From Gammaproteobacteria bacterium (lineage in GTDB: Bacteria > Pseudomonadota > Gammaproteobacteria > Steroidobacterales > Rariloculaceae), in contig PKRJ01000013.1 in assembly GCA_017577365.1 (NCBI GenBank), positions 1 through 64,000 of the forward strand: a stretch of 64,000 bases of DNA. The letters run 5' to 3'. A program made the position numbers and the translations under genes. Shown here piece after piece: positions 7,011-17,875 of the stretch. Below the pieces are notes generated by a model. The model saw nothing but the letters and a program-made list of their open reading frames with translations, was not told the origin of the DNA and did no database searches. Every line of letters begins with the position of its first letter. Position 1 is the stretch's first letter.

Positions 7011-9925
7011 CAGACCACCGCCTCCGCCTCGTCGGTTTCTTCCGCCGATTCCCTGCTCGGCTCGACCGGTACGCGCCGCGGACTGCGCAGCGATTGATGC
7101 GCGAGCGCGACGAGCATCAGCACGACCGCGCCGATCACGAGCATGTAGACGCCGAGGTCGAACAAGAGCACCGTCGAGAGGTGCACGTCGCCGATCAACG
7201 GCAGGTGCAGGTCCGCGGCGAGCGCGCTCAAGAAAGGCTTTCCGGCGAACCACGCCGCGATTCCAGCGGTGCCCGCGCCGATCATCCCGAGCGCGATCCA
7301 GACTTGCGGATGGATGCGCAATCGCGACTCTACCCACATCGTGCCGCCGACCATGTACTGCACGATCACCGCGCTCGCCATCACGAGCCCGCCGACGAAG
7401 CCGCCGCCCGGCGCCTGATGGCCGCGGAGCAGGAAGTACACGGAGACGAGGCCGGCCATCGGGCCGATCAGGCGCACGAGCACGGCCGGCAGGCGCATGT
7501 AGCCGCGCGGCAACGGCGCATCGACCGCCGTCGTCAGCGGCGCGGGATCGGCACGCTGCGCCTTCGGCACGTCGATGCTCTCGGGGGCCGGGCGGAAGCG
7601 GCGGAGCAGCGCGTACACGATCAGGGCCACGATCGCGACGACCGTGATCTCGCCGAGCGTGTCGAAGCTGCGGAAGTCGACGAGGATCACGTTCACGACG
7701 TTGCGTCCGCCGGCGACCTCGAGCGAGTTACGCAGGAAATAGCCCGGAAGATCCGAGACCTGAGGCCTCGTCAGCACCGCGAACGCGAGCGCCGCGGTGC
7801 CGCAGCCGGCGGCGACGGCGAGCAAGAAGTCTCGCGCTCGCCGGCCGCGCGCTCGCGGCGTCTTCCGCCTCGGGTCGTCGAACGCGATCCGGCGCGGCAG
7901 CCAGCGAAGTCCGAGCAGCAGCAGGACGACCGTGACCACCTCGACCGCGATCTGCGTGAGCGCGAGATCGGGGGCGGAGAACCACGCGAACGTGAGGCAC
8001 GTCACGAGTCCCGCGCCGCCGAGCATGATCAGCGCCGCGAGTCGGTGGAACTTCGCTTGCTGCGCCGCGCCGACCGCGCACGCGGCGCCGACGACCCAGA
8101 GCAGCGTGAAGAGCGGGTCGATCGGCGTCAGCGGGTTTTCGCCGGCCGACCAGCCGGTCGAGCCGAAGGCGGCGACGCCGGCGACGAGCGCGATGCCGAC
8201 GATCGCGAGGAGCTGCGACTGGAGCCGCCGCGTGAAGAAGAGATGGCTGAGCTTCGCCGCTCCGCGCACGACGACGACGTTCGCGACGTCGAACATCCGC
8301 GCGGCGTTCAGGCGCGACAAGATCGGCGTCGGGCTCATCACGGCGCCCCGCGCGAGCAGGAGCACGTAGAACGTGATACCGCCGGCGAGCGCGATGAAGC
8401 TCATCACGAGCGGCAGCGTGAATCCATGCCAGATCGCGAGCCGATACTCGGGCAGCTCGGGGCCCAAGATCGACATCATCGCCGTCTCGAGCACGGGGCC
8501 GACGGTGACCGCCGGGAGCACGCCGACGAGCAGGCACGCGACAACGAGCAGCGCGCCCGGAACGATCATCCCGCGCGTCGGCTCGTGCCCGGGCTTGGGA
8601 AGGTCGTGTGACGGTTCCGTGAAGAAGACCTGATGCACGAAGCGCAGCGAGTACGCGACGCTGAAGACGCCCGCGAGCAGCGCGATCGTCGGCAGCGTGA
8701 TCGACATGCCGAGCGACCTGCCGACGACGATCGCTTCCGCGAAGAACATCTCCTTCGACAGGAATCCGTTCAAGAGCGGCACGCCGGCCATCGCCGCGGC
8801 GGCGACGGTCGCGACAGCGGCGGTGATCGGCATCGATCGCGCGAGGCCGCCGAGCCGCTTCATGTCGCGCGTGCCCGTCTCGTGCTGCACGATGCCGGCC
8901 GCCATGAACAGCGACGCCTTGAATGTCGCGTGATTCATCATGTGGAAGACGGCGGCGACGAGGGCGAGCTCGCTGTTCATGCCGAGCAGCATCGTGATCA
9001 GGCCGAGATGGCTGATCGTCGAGTACGCGAGCACGCCTTTCGTATCGCGCTGAAAGGTCGCGGAGAACGCTCCGACGAGCAGCGACGCCGCGCCTGCGCT
9101 CGCGATGATCCAGAACCAGAGGTTCGTGCCGGCGAGCGCGGGCCAGAGCCGCGCGAGCAGGAACACGCCGGCCTTGACCATCGTCGCCGAATGCAGGTAC
9201 GCCGAGACCGGCGTCGGCGCGGTCATCGCCTGCGGCAGCCAGAAATGGAACGGGAACTGCGCGCTCTTCGTCAGCACGCCGAGCGCGATCAGGATCAGCA
9301 GCGCGCCGTACCACGGATGCGCCCGCAGCACGTCGCCCGCGACCAGCACGTCGTCGAGATCGTAGCTGCCGACGATCTCGCCGATCATCAGCACGCCCAT
9401 CAGGAGGCACAGGCCGCCCGCGACGGTGACCGTGACGGACATTCTCGCCGCTCGCCGCGCGTCCGGCAGGTGATACCAGTACGCGATCAGCATGAACGAC
9501 GTGAAGCTCGTCAGCTCCCAGAAGACGACGATCTGAATGAGATTCCCGGAGAGCACTACGCCGAGCATCGCGCCCATGAACGCGAGCAGGAACGCGAAGA
9601 AGCGCGGGACCGGGTCCTCCGGGGACATGTAGTAGCGCGCGTACAGGACGACGAGCGCGCCCATCAGCGAGACGAGCAACGCGAACAGCCACGCGAAGCC
9701 GTCCATGCGGAAGTACAGGTCGAGGCCGAACTGCGGCAGCCACTCGAAGCGGAACGTCTCGACGCCTCCCGCCTGCACGCCGGGATAGAGGAGCGCCACC
9801 AGCGCGAGACACGCGACCGCGACGACGCCGGCGAGCCACGCCGCGGCGTTGCGCGCCCCGGCAGGCAGGAACGCGGCTGCGATGCTGCCGACGAAGGGCA
9901 GCGCGGCAATCAGCGTGAGCAGCAT
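7010..9925 (-). CDS. phaAB: Fused Na+/H+ antiporter subunits A and B (PhaAB type)
   Basis: 971 residues. Residues 1 to about 770 are MnhA/PhaA: the Proton_antipo core (FWELTSFTSFMLI, LTKSAQFPFHFWLP, AYSTISHLGLITMLLG) followed by the MrpA C-terminal extension and DUF4040-type helices (WFSAPDLALTQIAVEVVTVV). Residues of about 800-950 are the MnhB domain (GPMAGLVSVYFLLRGHQAPGGGFVGG). A and B are separate in Bacillus but fused in rhizobial Pha systems, so this operon is of Pha type: AB, C, D, E, F, G. First gene of the operon, probably transcribed from the 9926-10037 gap after the gdhA terminator. The transported cation (Na+ or K+) cannot be read from the sequence. Confidence 0.94.
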   Translation of the reverse strand: MLLTLIAALPFVGSIAAAFLPAGARNAAAWLAGVVAVACLALVALLYPGVQAGGVETFRFEWLPQFGLDLYFRMDGFAWLFALLVSLMGALVVLYARYYMSPEDPVPRFFAFLLAFMGAMLGVVLSGNLIQIVVFWELTSFTSFMLIAYWYHLPDARRAARMSVTVTVAGGLCLLMGVLMIGEIVGSYDLDDVLVAGDVLRAHPWYGALLILIALGVLTKSAQFPFHFWLPQAMTAPTPVSAYLHSATMVKAGVFLLARLWPALAGTNLWFWIIASAGAASLLVGAFSATFQRDTKGVLAYSTISHLGLITMLLGMNSELALVAAVFHMMNHATFKASLFMAAGIVQHETGTRDMKRLGGLARSMPITAAVATVAAAAMAGVPLLNGFLSKEMFFAEAIVVGRSLGMSITLPTIALLAGVFSVAYSLRFVHQVFFTEPSHDLPKPGHEPTRGMIVPGALLVVACLLVGVLPAVTVGPVLETAMMSILGPELPEYRLAIWHGFTLPLVMSFIALAGGITFYVLLLARGAVMSPTPILSRLNAARMFDVANVVVVRGAAKLSHLFFTRRLQSQLLAIVGIALVAGVAAFGSTGWSAGENPLTPIDPLFTLLWVVGAACAVGAAQQAKFHRLAALIMLGGAGLVTCLTFAWFSAPDLALTQIAVEVVTVVLLLLGLRWLPRRIAFDDPRRKTPRARGRRARDFLLAVAAGCGTAALAFAVLTRPQVSDLPGYFLRNSLEVAGGRNVVNVILVDFRSFDTLGEITVVAIVALIVYALLRRFRPAPESIDVPKAQRADPAPLTTAVDAPLPRGYMRLPAVLVRLIGPMAGLVSVYFLLRGHQAPGGGFVGGLVMASAVIVQYMVGGTMWVESRLRIHPQVWIALGMIGAGTAGIAAWFAGKPFLSALAADLHLPLIGDVHLSTVLLFDLGVYMLVIGAVVLMLVALAHQSLRSPRRVPVEPSRESAEETDEAEAVV

Positions 9926-9942
9926 CCTGTCGCGTCCTCAGC

Positions 9943-9970
9943 AAAGACCGCGGCCGGGCTCGGCCGCGGT
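9943..9970 (-). terminator. Rho-independent terminator downstream of gdhA
   Basis: On the minus strand, a perfect 9-bp stem CCGCGGCCG/CGGCCGCGG with a 4-nt loop (AGCC) is followed at once by TCTTT. It lies between gdhA and phaAB, both on the minus strand, so it should end gdhA transcription before the antiporter operon. The short T-tract makes it moderate rather than strong. Confidence 0.75.
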
Positions 9971-10037
9971 TGCCGGTAGCTTCTCGCGAAGGCCGGCTCG
10001 GATGGCGATACGGGTCGCTCGTCCGGGCCAGCGCGCG

Positions 10038-13062
<3,025 letters not shown>

Positions 13063-13071
13063 CCAGCACCC

Positions 13072-13114
13072 ATCTGTATCAGTGAAAAATCAAGATACCT
13101 GAATCTGTACCACT
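13072..13114. promoter_or_regulatory. Candidate MocR operator: ATCTGTAYCASY-type direct repeats
   Basis: ATCTGTATCAGT at 13072-13083 and ATCTGTACCACT at 13103-13114 are direct repeats matching at 10 of 12 positions, with starts 31 nt apart (about three helical turns). They lie between the start of the MocR gene (13062) and the lysE start (13161). MocR-family regulators are known to bind direct repeats in such divergent regions; that these are the sites is inferred. Confidence 0.6.
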
Positions 13115-13160
13115 CGGCCAGCGGCGCGCTACGGTGCTTCCGACATCTGGAGGACTTGCC

Positions 13161-13787
13161 ATGGAGACGCTGCTGCCGCTCGCCGGCTTCGCGTTCGCGT
13201 CGTCGATCACACCCGGCCCGAACAATCTGATGCTGTCCGCGTCCGGCATCGCGTTCGGCTTGCGGCGCACGTTGCCGCATCTCGCGGGCGTCGTCGCCGG
13301 ATTCGAGGTGCTGCTCGTCGTCTGCGCGAGCGGCGTCGGCGCGCTCGTCGGCGCGTTCCCCGCGGCCGGCTTCGCGATGAAGGCGATCGGCTCGGGCTAT
13401 TTGCTCTATCTTGCCTGGTCGATGCGCGGCGTGTTCTCGCCCGACGTCGCATCGCGGCCGTCGAAGCCGTTGACGTTCGTCGAAGCCGCGCTATTCCAGT
13501 TCGTCAACCCGAAAGCCTGGCTCATGGCGATCACGGCGGTCTCCGTCTTCGTGCCCCCGCGCGAGCCGCGTTGGCTCGCCGTCGCCGAGGTCTGCGGCGT
13601 ATTCGGCGCGATAAACTTGCCGTGCGTCGGCGCCTGGGCCGTCGTCGGCGCCGCGCTGCGCCGCTCGCTCGCGATCGAGCGTTGGGCGGATTACTTCCGG
13701 CTGGTGGTCGGCGTGCTGATGCTCTATGCCGTCGCCGCGATCTGGGTCGGCGGCGATTCACCGATTGCGCCGATGCCCGCGCCGTGA
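13161..13787 (+). CDS. LysE/RhtB-family amino-acid exporter
   Basis: 208 residues with about six helices. The N-terminal motif FASSITPGPNNLMLSASG is the LysE/RhtB signature, and FQFVNPKAWLMA is the second conserved block. An inner-membrane exporter probably driven by proton exchange; the family exports amino acids such as homoserine, threonine, leucine or lysine, and the substrate is not clear here. ATG 13161 follows GGAGGA at a suitable distance; an earlier in-frame ATG (13134) has no ribosome site. The divergent MocR regulator suggests induction by an amino acid or vitamin B6 signal. Confidence 0.9.
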   Translation: METLLPLAGFAFASSITPGPNNLMLSASGIAFGLRRTLPHLAGVVAGFEVLLVVCASGVGALVGAFPAAGFAMKAIGSGYLLYLAWSMRGVFSPDVASRPSKPLTFVEAALFQFVNPKAWLMAITAVSVFVPPREPRWLAVAEVCGVFGAINLPCVGAWAVVGAALRRSLAIERWADYFRLVVGVLMLYAVAAIWVGGDSPIAPMPAP

Positions 13788-13820
13788 GAAAACGGAGGCG
13801 GAATGCGGAAAGGAGCTCTC

Positions 13821-14588
13821 ATGAGATCGAAGTGGGTACCCGGCAGCTTCCTCGTCGCGGCGGGGGCACTGCTCGCCTCGAGCCTCGTGCTCGCGCAGGA
13901 CGACCCGCGCGCCGGACGGCCGCCGGTGATCACCGTATCGGCTTCCGCTGAGGTGTCCGCGCAGCCGGACGAAGCCGTCGTGCGGCTCGGCGTGCTCGCG
14001 CAGGCGCCCGAAGCCGCCGACGCGCAGCAACGCGTGAACGAGACGATGCAGCGGATCCTCGCGGCAGTGACGGCGCTGGGCGTCGCGGAGCGATCGGTCA
14101 GAACGGAAGATCTATCGCTGACGCCGGTGTATGCCGATCAGCGGCCGGTCCCCGATCGTGAGCCGCAGGAGCCGCGCATCGTCGGCTATCGCGCGAGCAA
14201 CGTCGTCGCCGTCGAGGTGACGGAGCTTGCCCGCGTCGGCGAGATCATCGATGCGGGCATCGGTGCCGGCGCGAATCAGTTGCAAGGCATATCGTTCGGC
14301 TTGCGGGACGACGCCGAGGCGCGCGCGCAGGCGATGCGTCAGGCCGTCGCGGAAGCCGCGTTGCAGGCGCGCGCGATCGCGGACGCGCTCGGCGTCCGTC
14401 TCGGGCGAGTCCGCGAGGTCGTCGGCGGCGGCTACGAGGTCCGCCCGCCGATGCCGTACATGAACGCGCGTTACGCGGTCGCGGAAATGGCCTCGACACC
14501 GGTCCAGCCCGGCGACATCGCCATCACCGCGAACGTGACCGTCACATACGACATCGCCGGCGACGGGCCGGGCGCGCGCGGCCGGTAG
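13821..14588 (+). CDS. SIMPL (DUF541) domain periplasmic protein
   Basis: 255 residues. Residues 1-27 are a signal peptide (WVPGSFLVAAGALLASSLVLAQ). The remainder is a DUF541/SIMPL domain: ITVSASAEVSAQPDEAVVRLGV, a helical region with VTALGVAERSVRTEDLSLTPVY, YRASNVVAVEV, and ending DIAITANVTVTYDI. These proteins are oligomeric periplasmic or surface proteins related to E. coli YggE, which is associated with oxidative-stress phenotypes; function is poorly defined. ATG 13821 has AAAGGAG six bases upstream and is preferred to ATG 13803. Likely read through from lysE or from its own promoter. Confidence 0.88.
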   Translation: MRSKWVPGSFLVAAGALLASSLVLAQDDPRAGRPPVITVSASAEVSAQPDEAVVRLGVLAQAPEAADAQQRVNETMQRILAAVTALGVAERSVRTEDLSLTPVYADQRPVPDREPQEPRIVGYRASNVVAVEVTELARVGEIIDAGIGAGANQLQGISFGLRDDAEARAQAMRQAVAEAALQARAIADALGVRLGRVREVVGGGYEVRPPMPYMNARYAVAEMASTPVQPGDIAITANVTVTYDIAGDGPGARGR

Positions 14589-14998
14589 CGCGGCTCGCGC
14601 GCGACTCCGCGTCGATCGTCGCAGCGTCGCATTCTCGCGGGCAATGCGTCGAAGTCGCCTGGTCAATAAATAGACGAATCCGAGACGATTCCCCCACGCG
14701 AATCTTTCCCGCGGCCGCGCTCCGAGCGGCCGCCATGCGCTCCAGCTCGACTCTTCTTCTCCATCCGCCGCCGGTGGCGGTCGAGACGGCCGGCCGCGCC
14801 TCGGGAGCATCTCCCGCTCGCCGCGTCGGCGTGATCGATCTCACGGAATAATGTTTGTCTCTCAACATATTATCGGCCCACATCGGGATGCACGCGCTAG
14901 GGACGGCGTCGGCGTTCGTGCCGTTGGAGAAGCCGACGATCGCGCTCGTCGTCGCGGGGGTCTTGGAGTGAACGAGCGCTCGGACTGAAAGAGGGGAT
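14589..14998. other. Intergenic region with no gene recognised
   Basis: 410 nt between the SIMPL gene and the di-haem peroxidase. No reading frame on either strand has recognisable protein character. Two AT-rich patches stand out against the GC-rich background: around 14662-14673 and 14845-14873. The latter is an imperfect inverted repeat (ATAATGTT ... AACATATTAT) and is the best place for a promoter or operator of the peroxidase operon. GAGGGG just before 14999 provides the ribosome site. Confidence 0.5.
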
Positions 14999-16024
14999 AT
15001 GCCGACTAGGCGCTGCGACGCGCGTCACCTGCAAACGCAGGCATGGAGCCTTCTGGTCGGCTGCTGCTTGCTCGGCTGCTCCGAGTCCGATCTCGCTGGC
15101 GTCGGACCCGAGTTCGCCTTGCCGGGGCCGCCTTCGCTCGCGGGCGTGATGCCGCTGACGCGGCCGGAAGGGCTCGATCGGCAGAAGGTCGCGCTCGGCA
15201 AGGATCTGTTCAACGACACGCGCTTGTCGGCGGACGGCAGCATCGCGTGCTCGAGCTGCCACGATGTCGCGGCCGGCGGCGACGACGGGCGCCCGACGGC
15301 GATCGGAATCGGCGGCCGCGTCGGACCGCTCAATACGCCTACGGTATTCAATAGCTCGCTCAACGTGGCGCAGTTCTGGGACGGGCGCGCGTCGAGCCTC
15401 GAGGAGCAGATCGATCAGACGGTGCAGAGCCCGCTCGAGCTGGGCGCGGACTGGACGACGATCGAGAAACGTCTGCGCGCCGACCGGGCGATGCGGAAGC
15501 GCTTCGAGGCGGTATTCGGCACAGAGCCCGATGCGCAAACCGTCAAGAGCGCGATCGCGGAATACTTGCGCGCGCTGATCACGGTCGATGCACCGTTCGA
15601 CCGGTACCTCGCCGGGGATCGAAGTGCCATGGGGGCGGACGCGGTCGAGGGCTACGAGCTGTTCTCGAGGCTCGGCTGCATCTCGTGCCATCAAGGCAGG
15701 AACCTCGGCGGCAACTTCTTTCAGCGTATCGGCGTCATGGGCGACTTCTTCGCGAAGCGCGGAAGGGCTCCGAGCGAAGCCGATCTCGGCCGCTTCAATG
15801 TCACGGGCCGCGAAGAGGATCGATACAAGTTCAAAGTGCCGAGCTTGCGCAACGTGGCGCAGACGGCGCCGTACTTTCACGACGGGAGCGGCGAGACGCT
15901 CGAGGACGCGGTGCGAATGATGGTCGACGTGCAGCTCGGGCGTCCGGTTCGCGACGACGAGATTCGCAAGCTCGTCGCGTTCCTCGAGGCGTTGACCGGC
16001 GAGGTGGACGAGGCGCTGCTATGA
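14999..16024 (+). CDS. Di-haem cytochrome c peroxidase/MauG family lipoprotein
   Basis: 341 residues. The N-terminus (SLLVGCCLLGC) looks like a lipoprotein signal with Cys27 as the lipidated residue. Haem motifs are C84-SSC-H88 (IACSSCHD) and C227-ISC-H231 (LGCISCHQG); family blocks GLDRQKVALGKDLFND, LNTPTVFNSS, FWDGRASSLEEQ and FKVPSLRNVAQTAPYFHDGS are all present. Such enzymes reduce H2O2 in the periplasm or oxidise protein side chains (MauG). The stop overlaps the next gene (ATGA), coupling it to a histidine kinase, so the protein may take part in redox signalling as well as detoxification (inference). Confidence 0.92.
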   Translation: MPTRRCDARHLQTQAWSLLVGCCLLGCSESDLAGVGPEFALPGPPSLAGVMPLTRPEGLDRQKVALGKDLFNDTRLSADGSIACSSCHDVAAGGDDGRPTAIGIGGRVGPLNTPTVFNSSLNVAQFWDGRASSLEEQIDQTVQSPLELGADWTTIEKRLRADRAMRKRFEAVFGTEPDAQTVKSAIAEYLRALITVDAPFDRYLAGDRSAMGADAVEGYELFSRLGCISCHQGRNLGGNFFQRIGVMGDFFAKRGRAPSEADLGRFNVTGREEDRYKFKVPSLRNVAQTAPYFHDGSGETLEDAVRMMVDVQLGRPVRDDEIRKLVAFLEALTGEVDEALL

Positions 16025-17811
16025 CGTCCGCGGCGAAGCGAATGGGCTCCGTCAAGGGACCGCTCGCGATCGCGATCGGCATGCTCCTCTTGATGGTGTT
16101 TCTGCTCGTCATGTCGAACCGCACCGGGCAGCGCACGTTCGAGCTCGCGAAGCAGCAGCTCGACAGCGTCGAGGCGGTGAACGTGCGGATGGACGGCGCC
16201 TTGTTCATGTCGCTGTTCGAGCTCCAGATCGATTTCGATCTGCTCGCTCGCTTGCAGGCGGAGATGCGCACGGCCGGCGAGGAGCTCGCGAGCGTCCTTC
16301 CCGAGAGCGGCCAGACGGTATTGCCGCTGATCGAGCGCAAGCTCGAAGCGGTCGAGGCGTTCAAGTCGAATCAGGCGATCTTTCGGAACTCGCGCGCGAT
16401 CGCGGGCCAGCTCATCGCCGAGCTGTGGCAGCGTCCCGAGGTACGCGTGGGCGAGTCGGATCGCATCCTGTTCGACGTCGAGCGAGCCATGCTCGACTTC
16501 GTCGGGCGGCGCGACGCGGAGAGCTCGCAACGCCTCGTCGCGGCGCTCGAGCGCGCCGCGTCTGCCCGCGTTCCGCTTACCGAGCTCGAGGAATGGCACG
16601 CGCTCGTCGAGCACGCCGAGACGTTGATCGATTACACGAACCGTCTCGGAGCGGTGCTCGCGTCGGAGGTCTTCTACCAGTTTCCGGTCGTGCTGTACGA
16701 AGAGGGCAGACGGCTCGCTCAAGGGCTCGCCGTGTCGGTGGCCAAGGCCGGCCTTTATCGGAGCCTCTTGTTCGTCGTCGGCGTGCTGTTGCTCGCGTTC
16801 AGCGCCGCGATGGTGATTCGCGTGCGGCGTTATCTGCACATGATGGAGCGCTACAACGACGTGCTCGAGGATCGCGTGCGCGAGCGCACAGAGCAGCTCG
16901 CGAGCGTCAACGAGGCGCTGCGCAGCGAGATTGCCGAGCGCGAGCACGTCGAAGCGCAGCTCCGGATCGCGCAGAAGCTCGAGGCGATCGGCCAGCTCGC
17001 GTCCGGCATCGCGCACGAGATCAATACGCCGACGCAGTACGTCAGCGACAACGTCAGTTTTCTCTCTTCCGTATGGCGCGATCTCGAGCCCGTGCTCGAC
17101 GACTACGAGCGGATCGCGCGCGAGGAGGGCGAGAAGGGCAAGCGCAGCCGGGAGCTCCTCGAGCGGGCGAACGTCTCCTTCGTTCGAGAGGAAGTCCCGC
17201 GCGCGCTGGAGCAGGCCGCGGCGGGCCTCCGGCAGATCGGCGCCATCGTGGCCGCGATGCGCAATTTCTCCCATCCCGGCGGAATCGGGTTGCAGGAGGG
17301 TAACCTGAACGCAGCGATCGAGAGCACGGTGATCGTCGCGCGGAACCAATGGAAACATGTCGCCGAGCTCACGGTCGACCTCGATCCGAACCTGCCGCTC
17401 GTGCCGTGCAATCTGTCGGCGGTGAACCAGGCGTTGCTCAATCTCGTCGTCAACGCGGTGCACGCGATCGAGTCGTCGAAGCGCGAGGGCGAGCTCGGGC
17501 GGATCCGAATCTCGTCGCGATCGTTCGACGACCACGTCGAGATCGCCGTCGAGGACGACGGTCCCGGCGTGCCGGCGGAGATCCAGGACCGGATCTTCGA
17601 TCCGTTCTTCACTACGAAGGAAATCGGCAAGGGGACGGGCCAGGGGCTCGCAATCTCGCACCGCATCGTCCATAAGATGCACGGCGGCACGCTGACCTAC
17701 GAGCCCGTTCGCGGGCGGCCGGGTGCGCGCTTCGTCATCCGGCTGCCGCTCGCTCGACGCGAGTCTTCGATCGAGCCGCAAGCGAGTTACCTGGAGGCCG
17801 CGGCGGGATGA
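16021..17811 (+). CDS. Membrane sensor histidine kinase
   Basis: 596 residues. TM1 is at about 13-30 (LAIAIGMLLLMVFLLVM). An extracytoplasmic, mostly helical sensor domain of about 200 residues without a recognised family follows, then TM2 at about 245-265 (LLFVVGVLLLAFSAAMVI) and a coiled coil (RERTEQLASVNEALRSEIAERE). The kinase core has phospho-acceptor H332 (GIAHEINTPTQY), N-box NLVVNAVHAIE, G1 DDGPGVP and G2 GTGQGLAISHRIV. ATG 16021 overlaps the peroxidase stop. The downstream REC-EAL protein is the likely partner. The EINTPTQYVSDN H-box belongs to the subgroup often paired with REC-output proteins. Confidence 0.93.
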   Translation: MTSAAKRMGSVKGPLAIAIGMLLLMVFLLVMSNRTGQRTFELAKQQLDSVEAVNVRMDGALFMSLFELQIDFDLLARLQAEMRTAGEELASVLPESGQTVLPLIERKLEAVEAFKSNQAIFRNSRAIAGQLIAELWQRPEVRVGESDRILFDVERAMLDFVGRRDAESSQRLVAALERAASARVPLTELEEWHALVEHAETLIDYTNRLGAVLASEVFYQFPVVLYEEGRRLAQGLAVSVAKAGLYRSLLFVVGVLLLAFSAAMVIRVRRYLHMMERYNDVLEDRVRERTEQLASVNEALRSEIAEREHVEAQLRIAQKLEAIGQLASGIAHEINTPTQYVSDNVSFLSSVWRDLEPVLDDYERIAREEGEKGKRSRELLERANVSFVREEVPRALEQAAAGLRQIGAIVAAMRNFSHPGGIGLQEGNLNAAIESTVIVARNQWKHVAELTVDLDPNLPLVPCNLSAVNQALLNLVVNAVHAIESSKREGELGRIRISSRSFDDHVEIAVEDDGPGVPAEIQDRIFDPFFTTKEIGKGTGQGLAISHRIVHKMHGGTLTYEPVRGRPGARFVIRLPLARRESSIEPQASYLEAAAG

Positions 17812-17875
17812 TCGTGACGTCGCGCATCGGCCGCCTCGGGGCCGAAGTCGGGGCGGTCGCGCCGGAGGGAAGCGT

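Noticed and set aside
4963..9979. Several long plus-strand open frames (for example 4963-6699, 7094-8611, 8633-9979)
   Set aside because: All are antisense to the conserved Mrp antiporter genes and have Arg/His/Glu-rich composition typical of shadow frames.
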